Shown one piece after another: positions 7,210 through 14,402 of a stretch of DNA of 22,590 nucleotides (its first letter is position 1; each line of letters opens with the position of its first letter). The stretch covers positions 1 through 22,590 of the forward strand of contig JACUTX010000018.1 in NCBI GenBank assembly GCA_014859615.1, given 5' to 3'. Under the pieces are notes generated by a model. That model did no database searches. It was given only the letters and a program-made list of their open reading frames with translations, and had not been told where the DNA came from. The position numbers and the translations under genes are program-made. The stretch is from Desulfuromonadales bacterium. GTDB lineage: Bacteria; Desulfobacterota; Desulfuromonadia; Desulfuromonadales; UBA2294.

Positions 7210-7746
7210 ATGGATAAATACCGTCCTTATATTTTTGCTCTTATCATTTTGACTGCTGCCGCAGCGGGCTGGTACCTTTCCGGATCTGACGAGCAGAGTC
7301 TCTCTTCTCGTCTGCCGACCGTCGGTGCACAGGCTCCCGATTTTCAGTTGCCGGATACAAATGGTCTGTTGCGAAGTCTGTCGAGTGAGCGCGGCAAAGT
7401 GGTTCTGGTAAATTTCTGGGCGACCTGGTGTCCCCCCTGTAAAATCGAGATGCCGTCGATGGAAGAGCTGTATCGCAACTATGGTAAAGGGAATTTTGAA
7501 ATTCTGGCGATCAACGTTGATGATAACGGCCAGACGATCATGCCCGGTTTTCTGAAAAAGAACCCGCACACGTTCCCGATCCTTTTCGATACTCAATCTC
7601 AAGCGGCGACTCTGTACGGGGTTTCGATGTTTCCGGAAACGTTTATTGTTAACAAAGAGGGGATCATCGTTCAAAAAGTTGTCGGTGCGATCGACTGGGT
7701 TGCGCCGAAGGTTCTCAGTGAGCTTAATGCTCTGATGAAGGAATAA
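7210..7746 (+). CDS. TlpA/ResA-like membrane-anchored thioredoxin
   Basis: The 178-residue product has a short N-terminal hydrophobic anchor (about 7-24, including FALIILTAAAAGWYL) and then a periplasmic thioredoxin fold. The opening GAQAPDFQLPDTNG and the active-site motif NFWATWCPPC (Cys74 and Cys77) are typical of TlpA/ResA proteins, and the cis-proline loop is FPETFIVN. These proteins reduce disulfides in the periplasm, for example in apocytochromes before haem attachment. The ATG at 7210 has GGAG six bases upstream (7200-7203); an upstream extension to 7042 overlaps the thioesterase and is not needed. It is followed after five bases by ccdA, which would supply its electrons. In a cytochrome-rich lineage a role in cytochrome c maturation is likely but inferred. 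Confidence 0.9.
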   Translation: MDKYRPYIFALIILTAAAAGWYLSGSDEQSLSSRLPTVGAQAPDFQLPDTNGLLRSLSSERGKVVLVNFWATWCPPCKIEMPSMEELYRNYGKGNFEILAINVDDNGQTIMPGFLKKNPHTFPILFDTQSQAATLYGVSMFPETFIVNKEGIIVQKVVGAIDWVAPKVLSELNALMKE

Positions 7747-7751
7747 TTTAG

Positions 7752-8501
7752 ATGTCGGAAGCTGGTGACATCTCTATTTGGGTCGCTTTTTCTGCCGGGG
7801 TCGTCTCCTTTTTATCCCCTTGCGTGATGCCGCTGGTCCCTTCTTATATCTCCTATATCTCCGGACTCTCCTTTAAACAGGTGCAGCAAACTCACCCTGA
7901 TTTGCGCGTCCGCCTCGCGATATTGATGCATTCGCTCGCCTTTATTGTCGGTTTTTCGACCGTGTTTGTCGGTCTCGGCGCCTTGGCGGGCTTTGCGTCG
8001 ACCACCTTTCAGCAGTTCATGCAGGACGGATTGATCTGGATTCAACGGGTCGGTGGCCTGCTGGTTTTTCTGTTTGGCGTGCATATGTCCGGCCTGTTTC
8101 ATTTCGGTGTTCTGCTCGGTGACAAGCGGGTTCATCTGCAGCATAAACCGGCGGGACTGATCGGCACTTTTATTGTCGGTCTGGCTTTTGCCGCTGGCTG
8201 GACACCCTGTATCGGCCCGGTTCTCGGAACGATCCTGCTTAACGTCGCTGGTTCTACCGGTGGTGTTCAGGAAGGGGTGATCCTGTTGTCATTCTACTCG
8301 GCCGGTCTCGGTCTGCCGTTTCTTCTGGCCGGTCTGCTCTTTCACGCCTTTCTCTCCTTTTTTAACCGCTTCAAGAAATATATCCGGATTGTCGAACTCT
8401 TGACCGGTATTCTGCTTATGATTGTTGGTTGGATGCTCGCTTTCGATCTGTTCGGTCGGGTGACCGGTTACCTTTATCGCTGGCTGCCGTCGGTCGGTTA
8501 G
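7752..8501 (+). CDS. ccdA: CcdA, cytochrome c biogenesis thiol-disulfide transporter
   Basis: CcdA is the membrane core of the DsbD family: it takes electrons from cytoplasmic thioredoxin and passes them to periplasmic thiol proteins. The 249-residue product has six hydrophobic segments and both reactive cysteines in their conserved settings: Cys24 in SFLSPCVMPLVPSY and Cys153 in AAGWTPCIGPVLGT. It lacks the periplasmic domains of full DsbD, as usual for CcdA. The ATG at 7752 follows the TlpA-like stop by five bases, and AAGGAA overlaps the end of the upstream gene, so the two are translationally coupled. The TlpA-like protein is the probable electron acceptor. The TAG stop at 8501 is followed by the fur promoter without an obvious terminator. 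Confidence 0.92.
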   Translation: MSEAGDISIWVAFSAGVVSFLSPCVMPLVPSYISYISGLSFKQVQQTHPDLRVRLAILMHSLAFIVGFSTVFVGLGALAGFASTTFQQFMQDGLIWIQRVGGLLVFLFGVHMSGLFHFGVLLGDKRVHLQHKPAGLIGTFIVGLAFAAGWTPCIGPVLGTILLNVAGSTGGVQEGVILLSFYSAGLGLPFLLAGLLFHAFLSFFNRFKKYIRIVELLTGILLMIVGWMLAFDLFGRVTGYLYRWLPSVG

Positions 8502-8517
8502 AGACGGTACAATAAGG

Positions 8518-8546
8518 TTGACAATTTACGGACATTTGAGTATTCG
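8518..8546 (+). promoter_or_regulatory. Probable promoter of the fur-feoB operon
   Basis: A perfect -35 TTGACA (8518-8523) is followed after 17 bases by TATTCG (8541-8546), a weak -10. The start would be near 8553, giving a 25-base leader before the fur ATG. A Fur-box-like palindrome begins at the next base. Confidence 0.5.
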
Positions 8547-8563
8547 TTGAAAACGAATTTCAA
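8547..8563 (+). promoter_or_regulatory. Fur-box-like palindromic operator
   Basis: TTGAAA, five bases, TTTCAA form a perfect 6-bp inverted repeat. Read as two 7-base half-sites around a central G (TGAAAAC-G-AATTTCA), it resembles the 7-1-7 layout of Fur boxes. It covers the expected transcription start and would block RNA polymerase when bound. Its place directly upstream of a Fur-family gene and feoB supports iron-dependent self-regulation, but binding is inferred. Confidence 0.5.
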
Positions 8564-8577
8564 TTACAGGTGAAGAT

Positions 8578-9003
8578 ATGGGATCTTACGAACAGAATAT
8601 TTTCCGGAAATACATCGCCGATCAAGGGCTGAAGACGACGCTGCAGCGTGAAATTATCCTTGATGAATTTCTGCGCCTGGAACACCCCTCCACCGAAGAT
8701 CTGTACCAGAGCCTGCGCAGCAAACATCAGAATATCGGCTATGCAACCGTGCATCGTGCTTTAAAACTTTTTGCTGAATGCGGTATTGCGACGGTTCGCA
8801 ACTTTGGCGATGGCGCGCAGCGATTTGAACCGTGTCGGGAAGATAGACATCACGATCATCTGGTCTGTACACGATGCGGGTTGATTATTGAGTTTGAAAA
8901 CAGCCAGATCGAGAAACTGCAGCAGCAGGTGGCGAAGAGCCATGCTTTCACTGTTCTCGATCATCGTCTTGAACTGTACGGCTTGTGTGAGCGTTGTAAA
9001 TGA
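8578..9003 (+). CDS. fur: Fur-family metal-responsive transcriptional regulator
   Basis: The 141-residue product has the Fur layout. A winged helix (about 14-84) contains GLKTTLQREIILDEF, PSTEDLYQSLR and the recognition helix YATVHRALKLF. A metal-sensing dimerisation domain begins with the HHDHLVCTRCG signature (His91, His92, His94, Cys97, Cys100) and ends in a second cysteine pair, Cys137 and Cys140, completing the structural zinc site. Position next to feoB and behind a Fur-box-like palindrome argues for an iron-sensing Fur rather than PerR or Zur, although sequence alone does not settle that. The ATG has AGGTGA just upstream. The gap to feoB is 46 bases with no hairpin, so they probably share a transcript. 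Confidence 0.9.
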   Translation: MGSYEQNIFRKYIADQGLKTTLQREIILDEFLRLEHPSTEDLYQSLRSKHQNIGYATVHRALKLFAECGIATVRNFGDGAQRFEPCREDRHHDHLVCTRCGLIIEFENSQIEKLQQQVAKSHAFTVLDHRLELYGLCERCK

Positions 9004-9049
9004 TTTTTTTTGGTTTTAACAATCTTTTTCATTCATCAGGATATTTGAA

Positions 9050-11044
9050 GTGATGCAGACCAGTGATCAACCCGATCAGGCGCAGAAGCGAATCATTCTT
9101 GTCGGTAATCCGAATGTCGGCAAGAGCGTTCTTTTTAATGCTTTGACCGGTTCTTATACGGCGGTTTCAAATTATCCCGGAACTTCGGTCGAAATTCTCA
9201 GCGGTGAAGCGACCATCAAGGGTGAATCGTATCAGATTCTTGATACCCCCGGGATGTACTCCTTGATGCCGATTACCGAAGAGGAACGGGTCGGGCGCGA
9301 TATCTTGTTTAACAAGAGTGCTGATCTGGTGGTGCATCTGCTGGATGCCCGCAATATCGATCGGATGTTGCCGATGACACTGCAGCTGATCGAAGCGGGT
9401 CTGCCGGTGGTTCTGGCTGTCAATATTATCGACGAGGCGGAGCGTCTCGGTATGATGATTGATATCCCCCGCCTTGAACAGAAGCTCGGCATTCCGGTCG
9501 TCAGTTCTGCTTTTGCGCGAAAGCGGGGTTTTGAGGAGCTCTGTACTGTCATTGCTACCTATGACGGTACAAGGTCTTTTGAACCGTTTCGGTATGCGGA
9601 CGATCTGGAACGCGATATCGATCGGGTCGCTTCTGTCCTGACCGGTGACTATCGAGTCAGTCACCGGACTGTGGCACTGTTGCTGCTGCAAAAAGATATC
9701 GAGGTGTCAAACCGCGTTGCTGCGGTTGAAGCTCCCAATTTCGCGGCGGTTGATGCTGAAGTCAGACGGGTGATTTTCGAACGTCGTACCGACCTGCACC
9801 TGACCATCAGTCTGGCGCGTAAACGGGTCTGCACCGACCTTTTGGCGGGGATTGTCCAGCAGGATGAGACGCGCCGGGGAGCATTCGCCGAAAAACTTTC
9901 GGATATAATGATGAACCCGTGGACCGGTATTCCGTTGTTGCTTCTGGTCCTCTATTTTGTTTTGTATGAATTTGTCGGTGGTTTCGGGGCCGGGACTCTG
10001 GTTGACCTGCTTGAAGGCGAGATGTTTGAAGGGTGGTTGATCCCCTGGGCTGTGCAGACCGCAGAGACTTATCTCCCCGGTGATGACATCTCTGCTTGGT
10101 ATCAATCCTGGTATTGGCTACGTGAATTGATCGTTGGCGAATATGGTCTGGTCACGCTCGGAATTCGCTATGCTGTAGCGATCATTTTACCGATTGTCGC
10201 GACCTTTTTTCTGGCGTTTTCGGTCATCGAGGATTCCGGTTATTTTCCGCGACTCGCTCTTCTGGTCGATCGGGTTTTTAAACGGTTCGGGATGAGTGGT
10301 CGGGCGGTGATTCCGATTGTTCTCGGTCTCGGTTGCGACACCATGGCGGTTATGGTCACGCGGACGCTGGAGACTGTTCGGGAGCGAATCATTGCAACCA
10401 TCCTGCTGACTCTGGCGATACCTTGCAGTGCCCAGCTCGGTGTTATTATGGGGCTCCTCTCTGCCGTCCCCGGTGCTCTCGCAATCTGGTTGGGGAGTAT
10501 CTCTTTACTGTTTGTGGTGATCGGACTGCTTGCGGCGAAACTGATGCCGGGTGAGGAGGCGATCTTTTATATGGAGTTGCCACCGCTGCGCCTGCCGCAG
10601 CTGCGCAATGTCCTGATCAAAACCTTCTCGCGCATGCACTGGTATTTTCTGGAAATTTTCCCTCTGTTCATGATCGCCTCAGTGATACTCTGGGCTGGTA
10701 AAATGACCGGGGGGCTGCAGAAACTGATCGGTCTGCTTGAGCCGGTCATGCTGCTGCTCGGATTGCCGGTCAGTACTGCTGCCGTTTTTGTCCTCGGATT
10801 TTTTCGGCGTGATTTCGGAGCGGCCGGTCTTTATGATATGCAGTCGTCGGGGCTCCTTTCCGCGACCCAGATAACGGTTGCCGCAGTGACTCTGACCCTG
10901 TTCGTCCCTTGTGTTGCCCAGTTTTTGATGATGCAGAAGGAGCGGGGCTGGAAGGTTGCACTGACTATTTTCGTTTTTGTCACTCTGGTTGCTTTTGTGG
11001 TCGGTGCGTTGTTAAATCAACTTCTGACAACGATTGGATTTTAG
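9050..11044 (+). CDS. feoB: FeoB ferrous iron transporter
   Basis: FeoB imports Fe(II) across the inner membrane. The 664-residue product starts with a G domain: P-loop GNPNVGKS at 19-26, switch region NYPGTSVEI, DTPG at 65-68 and the specificity motif NIID at 125-128. A helical spacer domain follows (about 180-285), then a membrane part with two Gate regions, recognisable from VLGLGCDTMAVMVTRTLE with IPCSAQLGV, and from FFRRDFGAAGLYDM with VPCVAQFLMMQ. It is about 110 residues shorter than E. coli FeoB (773), mainly at the C-terminus and loops. A GTG at 9050 is eight bases from AGGA; the adjacent ATG at 9053 is equally possible. No separate feoA precedes it; a FeoA domain is encoded two genes downstream. 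Confidence 0.96.
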   Translation: MMQTSDQPDQAQKRIILVGNPNVGKSVLFNALTGSYTAVSNYPGTSVEILSGEATIKGESYQILDTPGMYSLMPITEEERVGRDILFNKSADLVVHLLDARNIDRMLPMTLQLIEAGLPVVLAVNIIDEAERLGMMIDIPRLEQKLGIPVVSSAFARKRGFEELCTVIATYDGTRSFEPFRYADDLERDIDRVASVLTGDYRVSHRTVALLLLQKDIEVSNRVAAVEAPNFAAVDAEVRRVIFERRTDLHLTISLARKRVCTDLLAGIVQQDETRRGAFAEKLSDIMMNPWTGIPLLLLVLYFVLYEFVGGFGAGTLVDLLEGEMFEGWLIPWAVQTAETYLPGDDISAWYQSWYWLRELIVGEYGLVTLGIRYAVAIILPIVATFFLAFSVIEDSGYFPRLALLVDRVFKRFGMSGRAVIPIVLGLGCDTMAVMVTRTLETVRERIIATILLTLAIPCSAQLGVIMGLLSAVPGALAIWLGSISLLFVVIGLLAAKLMPGEEAIFYMELPPLRLPQLRNVLIKTFSRMHWYFLEIFPLFMIASVILWAGKMTGGLQKLIGLLEPVMLLLGLPVSTAAVFVLGFFRRDFGAAGLYDMQSSGLLSATQITVAAVTLTLFVPCVAQFLMMQKERGWKVALTIFVFVTLVAFVVGALLNQLLTTIGF

Positions 11045-11047
11045 ATC

Positions 11048-11224
11048 ATGAGATGCGGTATGTGTCAAAAAGAGTTCCCGGATAATACGCCTGAGCCGGT
11101 TGAGAGTTGTGGTGCGTGTTCTGGCGGCTGTCGTAAAATTCATTGTCCGCACTGCGGTTATGGCAATCCGGTTACCCCCGGATTTCTGAAACGGCTGTTC
11201 AACCAGTCGCCAGAAAAGGATTGA
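11048..11224 (+). CDS. Small seven-cysteine zinc-ribbon-like protein in the feo operon
   Basis: This 58-residue gene is easily missed because of its size. It starts at an ATG three bases after the feoB stop and ends 12 bases before the next gene. The product has a CGMC pair (Cys3, Cys6), a CGAC pair (Cys21, Cys24), Cys28, and a CPHC pair (Cys33, Cys36) followed by GYGNP, plus histidines at 32 and 35. This looks like a zinc- or iron-binding ribbon and not a transcription factor or FeoC winged helix. Its tight placement between feoB and the DtxR-FeoA gene suggests a role in iron uptake or sensing, perhaps as a metal-binding accessory. I know of small cysteine-rich genes beside feoB in other anaerobes but cannot name this family. 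Confidence 0.78.
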   Translation: MRCGMCQKEFPDNTPEPVESCGACSGGCRKIHCPHCGYGNPVTPGFLKRLFNQSPEKD

Positions 11225-11236
11225 GGAGAGGTTATT

Positions 11237-11890
11237 ATGAGATTGTCTGAAAAAGCCGAGGAGATCCTTGAGGCTTTATGGATTGCCACTGAAGAGAAAG
11301 GTGAACTCTCTATCTCTTTGGATCAGCTTAACATCGGTTCCGGTGATGAAGGGTTGTTGGAACTGGGTCATCATGCCTTTGTCGAGGTGAAGGGGGAGCG
11401 CGTCTCTCTTCGTCCGAAAGGGCGGGCCGATGCGCGTATGTCGATACGCCGCCATCGACTGGCTGAACGTCTGATGATGGATGTTCTTGATGTCCAGGGG
11501 GAGACGGCCGAGGAGCGCGCCTGTGAATTTGAACATCTGCTGCATGAAGGGGTTGATACCAAACTCTGCACCCTCCTTAATCATCCGACAACCTGTCCGC
11601 ACGGTAAGCCGATTCCCCCGGGTGTCTGTTGTGTCGATGCACAAAAAAGTGGGGATTTGGGGGTTGTCTCCCTGACCGAACTCAAGGCTGGAGAGTCGGG
11701 GGAGATCGCTTACCTGGCTGCTGATGACTCGAAAAAAATGCAGAAATTAATGAGTATGGGGGTGTTGCCCGGAAATCAGCTTGTGTTACGACAGGCTTAT
11801 CCCTCTTATGTTTTTCGCATAGGGCATTCCGAATTTGCCGTCGATTCAGGGCTTGCACGGGATATTTTTGTACGTAAAGCGTCTGCTTGA
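11237..11890 (+). CDS. DtxR-family iron-dependent regulator fused to a C-terminal FeoA domain
   Basis: The 217-residue protein joins three parts. An N-terminal winged-helix-like segment (about 3-68) is shorter than in DtxR and its recognition-helix region (GSGDEGLLELGHHAF) is unusual. The DtxR metal/dimer domain has RRHRLAERL (His73 and Glu77, matching His79 and Glu83 of DtxR) and CEFEH (Cys96, Glu99 and His100, matching Cys102, Glu105 and His106). A glutamate (92) replaces DtxR His98. After the usual HPTTCPHGKPIP stretch comes an SH3-like FeoA domain (about 145-215) with LMSMGVLPGNQLVL. FeoA assists FeoB, so the fusion could supply FeoA function as well as sense metal. AGGAGAGG precedes the ATG. 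It is the last gene of the fur-feoB unit. Confidence 0.87.
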   Translation: MRLSEKAEEILEALWIATEEKGELSISLDQLNIGSGDEGLLELGHHAFVEVKGERVSLRPKGRADARMSIRRHRLAERLMMDVLDVQGETAEERACEFEHLLHEGVDTKLCTLLNHPTTCPHGKPIPPGVCCVDAQKSGDLGVVSLTELKAGESGEIAYLAADDSKKMQKLMSMGVLPGNQLVLRQAYPSYVFRIGHSEFAVDSGLARDIFVRKASA

Positions 11891-11915
11891 CATTCCCCCT
11901 GCTCTTCCCTACCCT
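11887..11915 (+). promoter_or_regulatory. Possible promoter of kdsB
   Basis: A perfect TTGACA (11887-11892), overlapping the end of the DtxR-FeoA gene, is followed after 17 bases by TACCCT (11910-11915), a weak -10. The implied start near 11922 falls in a perfect 10-bp palindrome, CGGTCGACCG (11917-11926). The spacing is ideal but the -10 is poor. Confidence 0.38.
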
Positions 11916-11948
11916 ACGGTCGACCGATCTGCTCTGAAAGGGACTGAA

Positions 11949-12686
11949 ATGAAAGTTGTCGCCATCCTCCCGGCCCGTTACGGTTCGACCCGTTTCCCCG
12001 GCAAACCGCTGGTCGATATTGCCGGCAAACCGATGATTCAGCATGTTTATGAACGAACGGCACAAACCCGAAGCGTCAATCGGGTTATTGTGGCGACTGA
12101 TGATGATCGGATTTGTGCAGCGGTTGAGTCTTTCGGCGGCGAGGTGCAGATGACCTGTGCCGATCATCCCTCCGGGACGGATCGCCTGGCCGAGGTGGCA
12201 AGCCGGATAGAAGCTGATCTGATTGTGAATGTTCAGGGGGACGAACCGCTGATCAATCCAAAGATGATTGAGGCTGCCGTTGCGCCTTTATTGGCTGACC
12301 CGGCGATTGAGATGGGGACATTGATGACCCGGATTACTACAAAAGGGGAATATAATAACCCGAATGTGGTCAAGGTGGTGACGGACCGTGCCGGATTTGC
12401 TCTCTATTTTTCACGGGGAGCGATCCCTTGCGGTCGTGACCTCGATCTGCAAACTGTCCCGACTCTGGCATTTAAACATATCGGTCTCTATGTCTATCAA
12501 CGCGATTTTTTACTGAAATATCCGACTCTGCCGGCAACGCCACTCGAACAACTTGAAAAGCTGGAGCAGCTGCGTGCTCTGGAGCATGGCTATCGGATTC
12601 GGGTGGTTGAGACGGATATGCAATCGATCGGTGTCGATGTGCCGGAGGATGTTGAACGGGTTTTGCTGCAGCTCAAAACGTTATAA
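11949..12686 (+). CDS. kdsB: 3-deoxy-manno-octulosonate cytidylyltransferase (CMP-Kdo synthetase)
   Basis: KdsB couples Kdo to CTP to make CMP-Kdo, the activated sugar for the lipopolysaccharide inner core. The 245-residue product, the usual length, has the nucleotide-binding opening ILPARYGSTRFPGKPL, the segment HPSGTDRLAEV, the metal-binding NVQGDEPLI, FSRGAIPCGRD, and the closing LEQLEKLEQLRALEHGYRI with GVDVPEDV near the C-terminus. The ATG at 11949 has AGGGA six bases upstream; the frame is open further back to 11835 but that part shadows the upstream gene. Placement directly before pyrG is functionally neat because CTP synthase makes its co-substrate, and kdsA, kdsD and kdsC follow. Confidence 0.96.
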   Translation: MKVVAILPARYGSTRFPGKPLVDIAGKPMIQHVYERTAQTRSVNRVIVATDDDRICAAVESFGGEVQMTCADHPSGTDRLAEVASRIEADLIVNVQGDEPLINPKMIEAAVAPLLADPAIEMGTLMTRITTKGEYNNPNVVKVVTDRAGFALYFSRGAIPCGRDLDLQTVPTLAFKHIGLYVYQRDFLLKYPTLPATPLEQLEKLEQLRALEHGYRIRVVETDMQSIGVDVPEDVERVLLQLKTL

Positions 12687-12744
12687 CACCACAGGAAAAC
12701 GGTTCCCTTTTTTACCTGTTGTCGTTACTATTACGGATTGTGAT

Positions 12745-12773
12745 TTGACTGATTGTTTTTCGACTGATTTACA
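12745..12773 (+). promoter_or_regulatory. Possible promoter in the kdsB-pyrG gap
   Basis: TTGACT (12745-12750) lies 17 bases before TTTACA (12768-12773). The -35 is good and the -10 is weak. The predicted start near 12780 leaves a leader of under 20 bases that includes the AGGAG of pyrG. The 111-base gap is the longest between kdsB and lptC, which makes a promoter here reasonable. Confidence 0.33.
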
Positions 12774-12797
12774 ACTGTGTCGACTGAAGGAGTTTGC

Positions 12798-14402
12798 ATG
12801 AAAACGAAGTTTCTTTTTGTTACCGGTGGCGTTGTCTCCTCGCTTGGGAAAGGGTTGGCGGCGGCGGCTATCGGTGCCTTGATGGAGGCGCGTGGCCTGC
12901 GGGTAGCAATGCAGAAAATGGATCCGTATATTAACGTCGATCCTGGAACCATGAGCCCGTTTCAACATGGTGAAGTTTTTGTGACGGATGACGGCGCTGA
13001 AACCGATCTCGATCTGGGTCATTATGAGCGGTTTACCAGGGCGAATCTGACCAGAAAGTCGAATTTTACAACCGGGCAGATCTATGACACCGTGTTGCGC
13101 AAGGAGCGCCGGGGTGATTATCTGGGGGGGACGGTTCAGGTTATTCCTCATATCACCAATGAGATTAAAGAAAAAATTCTCGAAAATGTTAAAGGGGCTG
13201 ATCTGGCGATCATCGAGGTCGGCGGCACCGTGGGGGATATTGAATCGCTCCCTTTTCTCGAAGCGATTCGGCAGTTTCGTGCCGACCGCGGACGGGATAA
13301 TGTCCTTTATCTGCATCTGACTCTGGTTCCTTATATTGCAACGGCCGGAGAGTTGAAGACCAAACCGACCCAGCATTCGGTCAAGGATCTGCGTCAGATC
13401 GGTATCCAGCCCGATATTCTTCTCTGTCGTTGTGATCGTGAAATTCCGCATGAGATGAAGGCGAAAATTGCGCTGTTCTGCAACGTCGATGAAGAGGCGG
13501 TCATTACCGCTCGCGATGTTGAATCGATTTATGAGGTTCCGATTGTCTACAGCCAGCAGGGGCTGGATGATCGAATTGTCGATTATCTTAATATCTGGAC
13601 CAAACAGCCGGATCTCTCCCCCTGGGAGAGAATTATCAAACGGCTCAAGGAGCCGAAAGGTGAAACGACGATCGCCATCGTCGGTAAATATGTCGATTTA
13701 AAGGAGAGTTACAAGTCTCTTTCCGAGGCGTTGATTCATGGTGGTATCGGCAACAACTGTCGAGTTAATCTGACTTACGTCGATTCCGAGTCGATTGAAC
13801 GGCACGGGATTGGTGACACATTCAAGGGTGTCGATGGGCTTCTGGTCCCCGGTGGCTTCGGCGAACGGGGGAGTGAAGGGAAGATTGCCGCGATTCAGTA
13901 TGCGCGAGAAAATAATCTCCCGTTTTTCGGGATTTGTCTCGGCATGCAGATGGCGGTCGTCGAGTATGCCCGGAATGTCTGTCAGATCAAAGATGCTTAC
14001 TCTTCTGAATTCAGAGAAGAGGCAAAAAATCATATCATTCATATCATGGCAGGGCAGAAGTCGATCACCGGGAAAGGCGGGACGATGCGTCTCGGTGCCT
14101 ATCCTTGTGAACTGGGCGACAAAACCCTCGCGCAGAGAATTTACGGTGAGAAGGATATTTCTGAACGACACCGGCACCGCTATGAGTTCAATAACGCCTT
14201 CCGGCAGCAGCTAGAGGAAGCGGGCCTGATCATCTCCGGTATTTTCCTGAAAGAGAACCTGGTTGAAATCGTAGAACTTGGCGATCATCCATGGTTTCTC
14301 GCCTGTCAATTTCACCCTGAGTTTAAATCGAGACCGATGGAGCCGCACCCCTTGTTTGAGTCGTTTATCGGCGCCTGTCACAACCATAGAAAGAAAAAAT
14401 AA
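12798..14402 (+). CDS. pyrG: CTP synthase
   Basis: CTP synthase aminates UTP to CTP using glutamine and ATP. The 534-residue product is full length. The N-terminal amidoligase domain opens with VTGGVVSSLGKGL, the P-loop-like ATP site, and includes KMDPYINVDPGTMSPFQHGE and VGGTVGDIESLPF. The C-terminal class I glutamine amidotransferase domain has GICLGMQ with the nucleophile Cys380, and its catalytic His-Glu pair is in CQFHPEFKSRP. The ATG at 12798 has AGGAG five bases upstream and gives the family's standard N-terminus. The stop overlaps the kdsA start by one base (TAATG), so pyrG and kdsA are translationally coupled. Confidence 0.98.
   Translation: MKTKFLFVTGGVVSSLGKGLAAAAIGALMEARGLRVAMQKMDPYINVDPGTMSPFQHGEVFVTDDGAETDLDLGHYERFTRANLTRKSNFTTGQIYDTVLRKERRGDYLGGTVQVIPHITNEIKEKILENVKGADLAIIEVGGTVGDIESLPFLEAIRQFRADRGRDNVLYLHLTLVPYIATAGELKTKPTQHSVKDLRQIGIQPDILLCRCDREIPHEMKAKIALFCNVDEEAVITARDVESIYEVPIVYSQQGLDDRIVDYLNIWTKQPDLSPWERIIKRLKEPKGETTIAIVGKYVDLKESYKSLSEALIHGGIGNNCRVNLTYVDSESIERHGIGDTFKGVDGLLVPGGFGERGSEGKIAAIQYARENNLPFFGICLGMQMAVVEYARNVCQIKDAYSSEFREEAKNHIIHIMAGQKSITGKGGTMRLGAYPCELGDKTLAQRIYGEKDISERHRHRYEFNNAFRQQLEEAGLIISGIFLKENLVEIVELGDHPWFLACQFHPEFKSRPMEPHPLFESFIGACHNHRKKK

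Noticed and set aside
11917..11926. Perfect 10-bp palindrome CGGTCGACCG before kdsB
   Set aside because: It is short enough to occur by chance in a window this size, though it lies at the predicted start. It is mentioned with the promoter only.
12690..12720. Hairpin plus T-run after kdsB (GGAA-loop-TTCC then CTTTTTT)
   Set aside because: The stem is only four base pairs. It could be a leaky terminator, but I could not support it as a feature.
12681..13451. A 256-codon minus-strand frame opposite pyrG
   Set aside because: It is a shadow of a highly conserved gene; the translated product has no known motif and would be antisense to CTP synthase.
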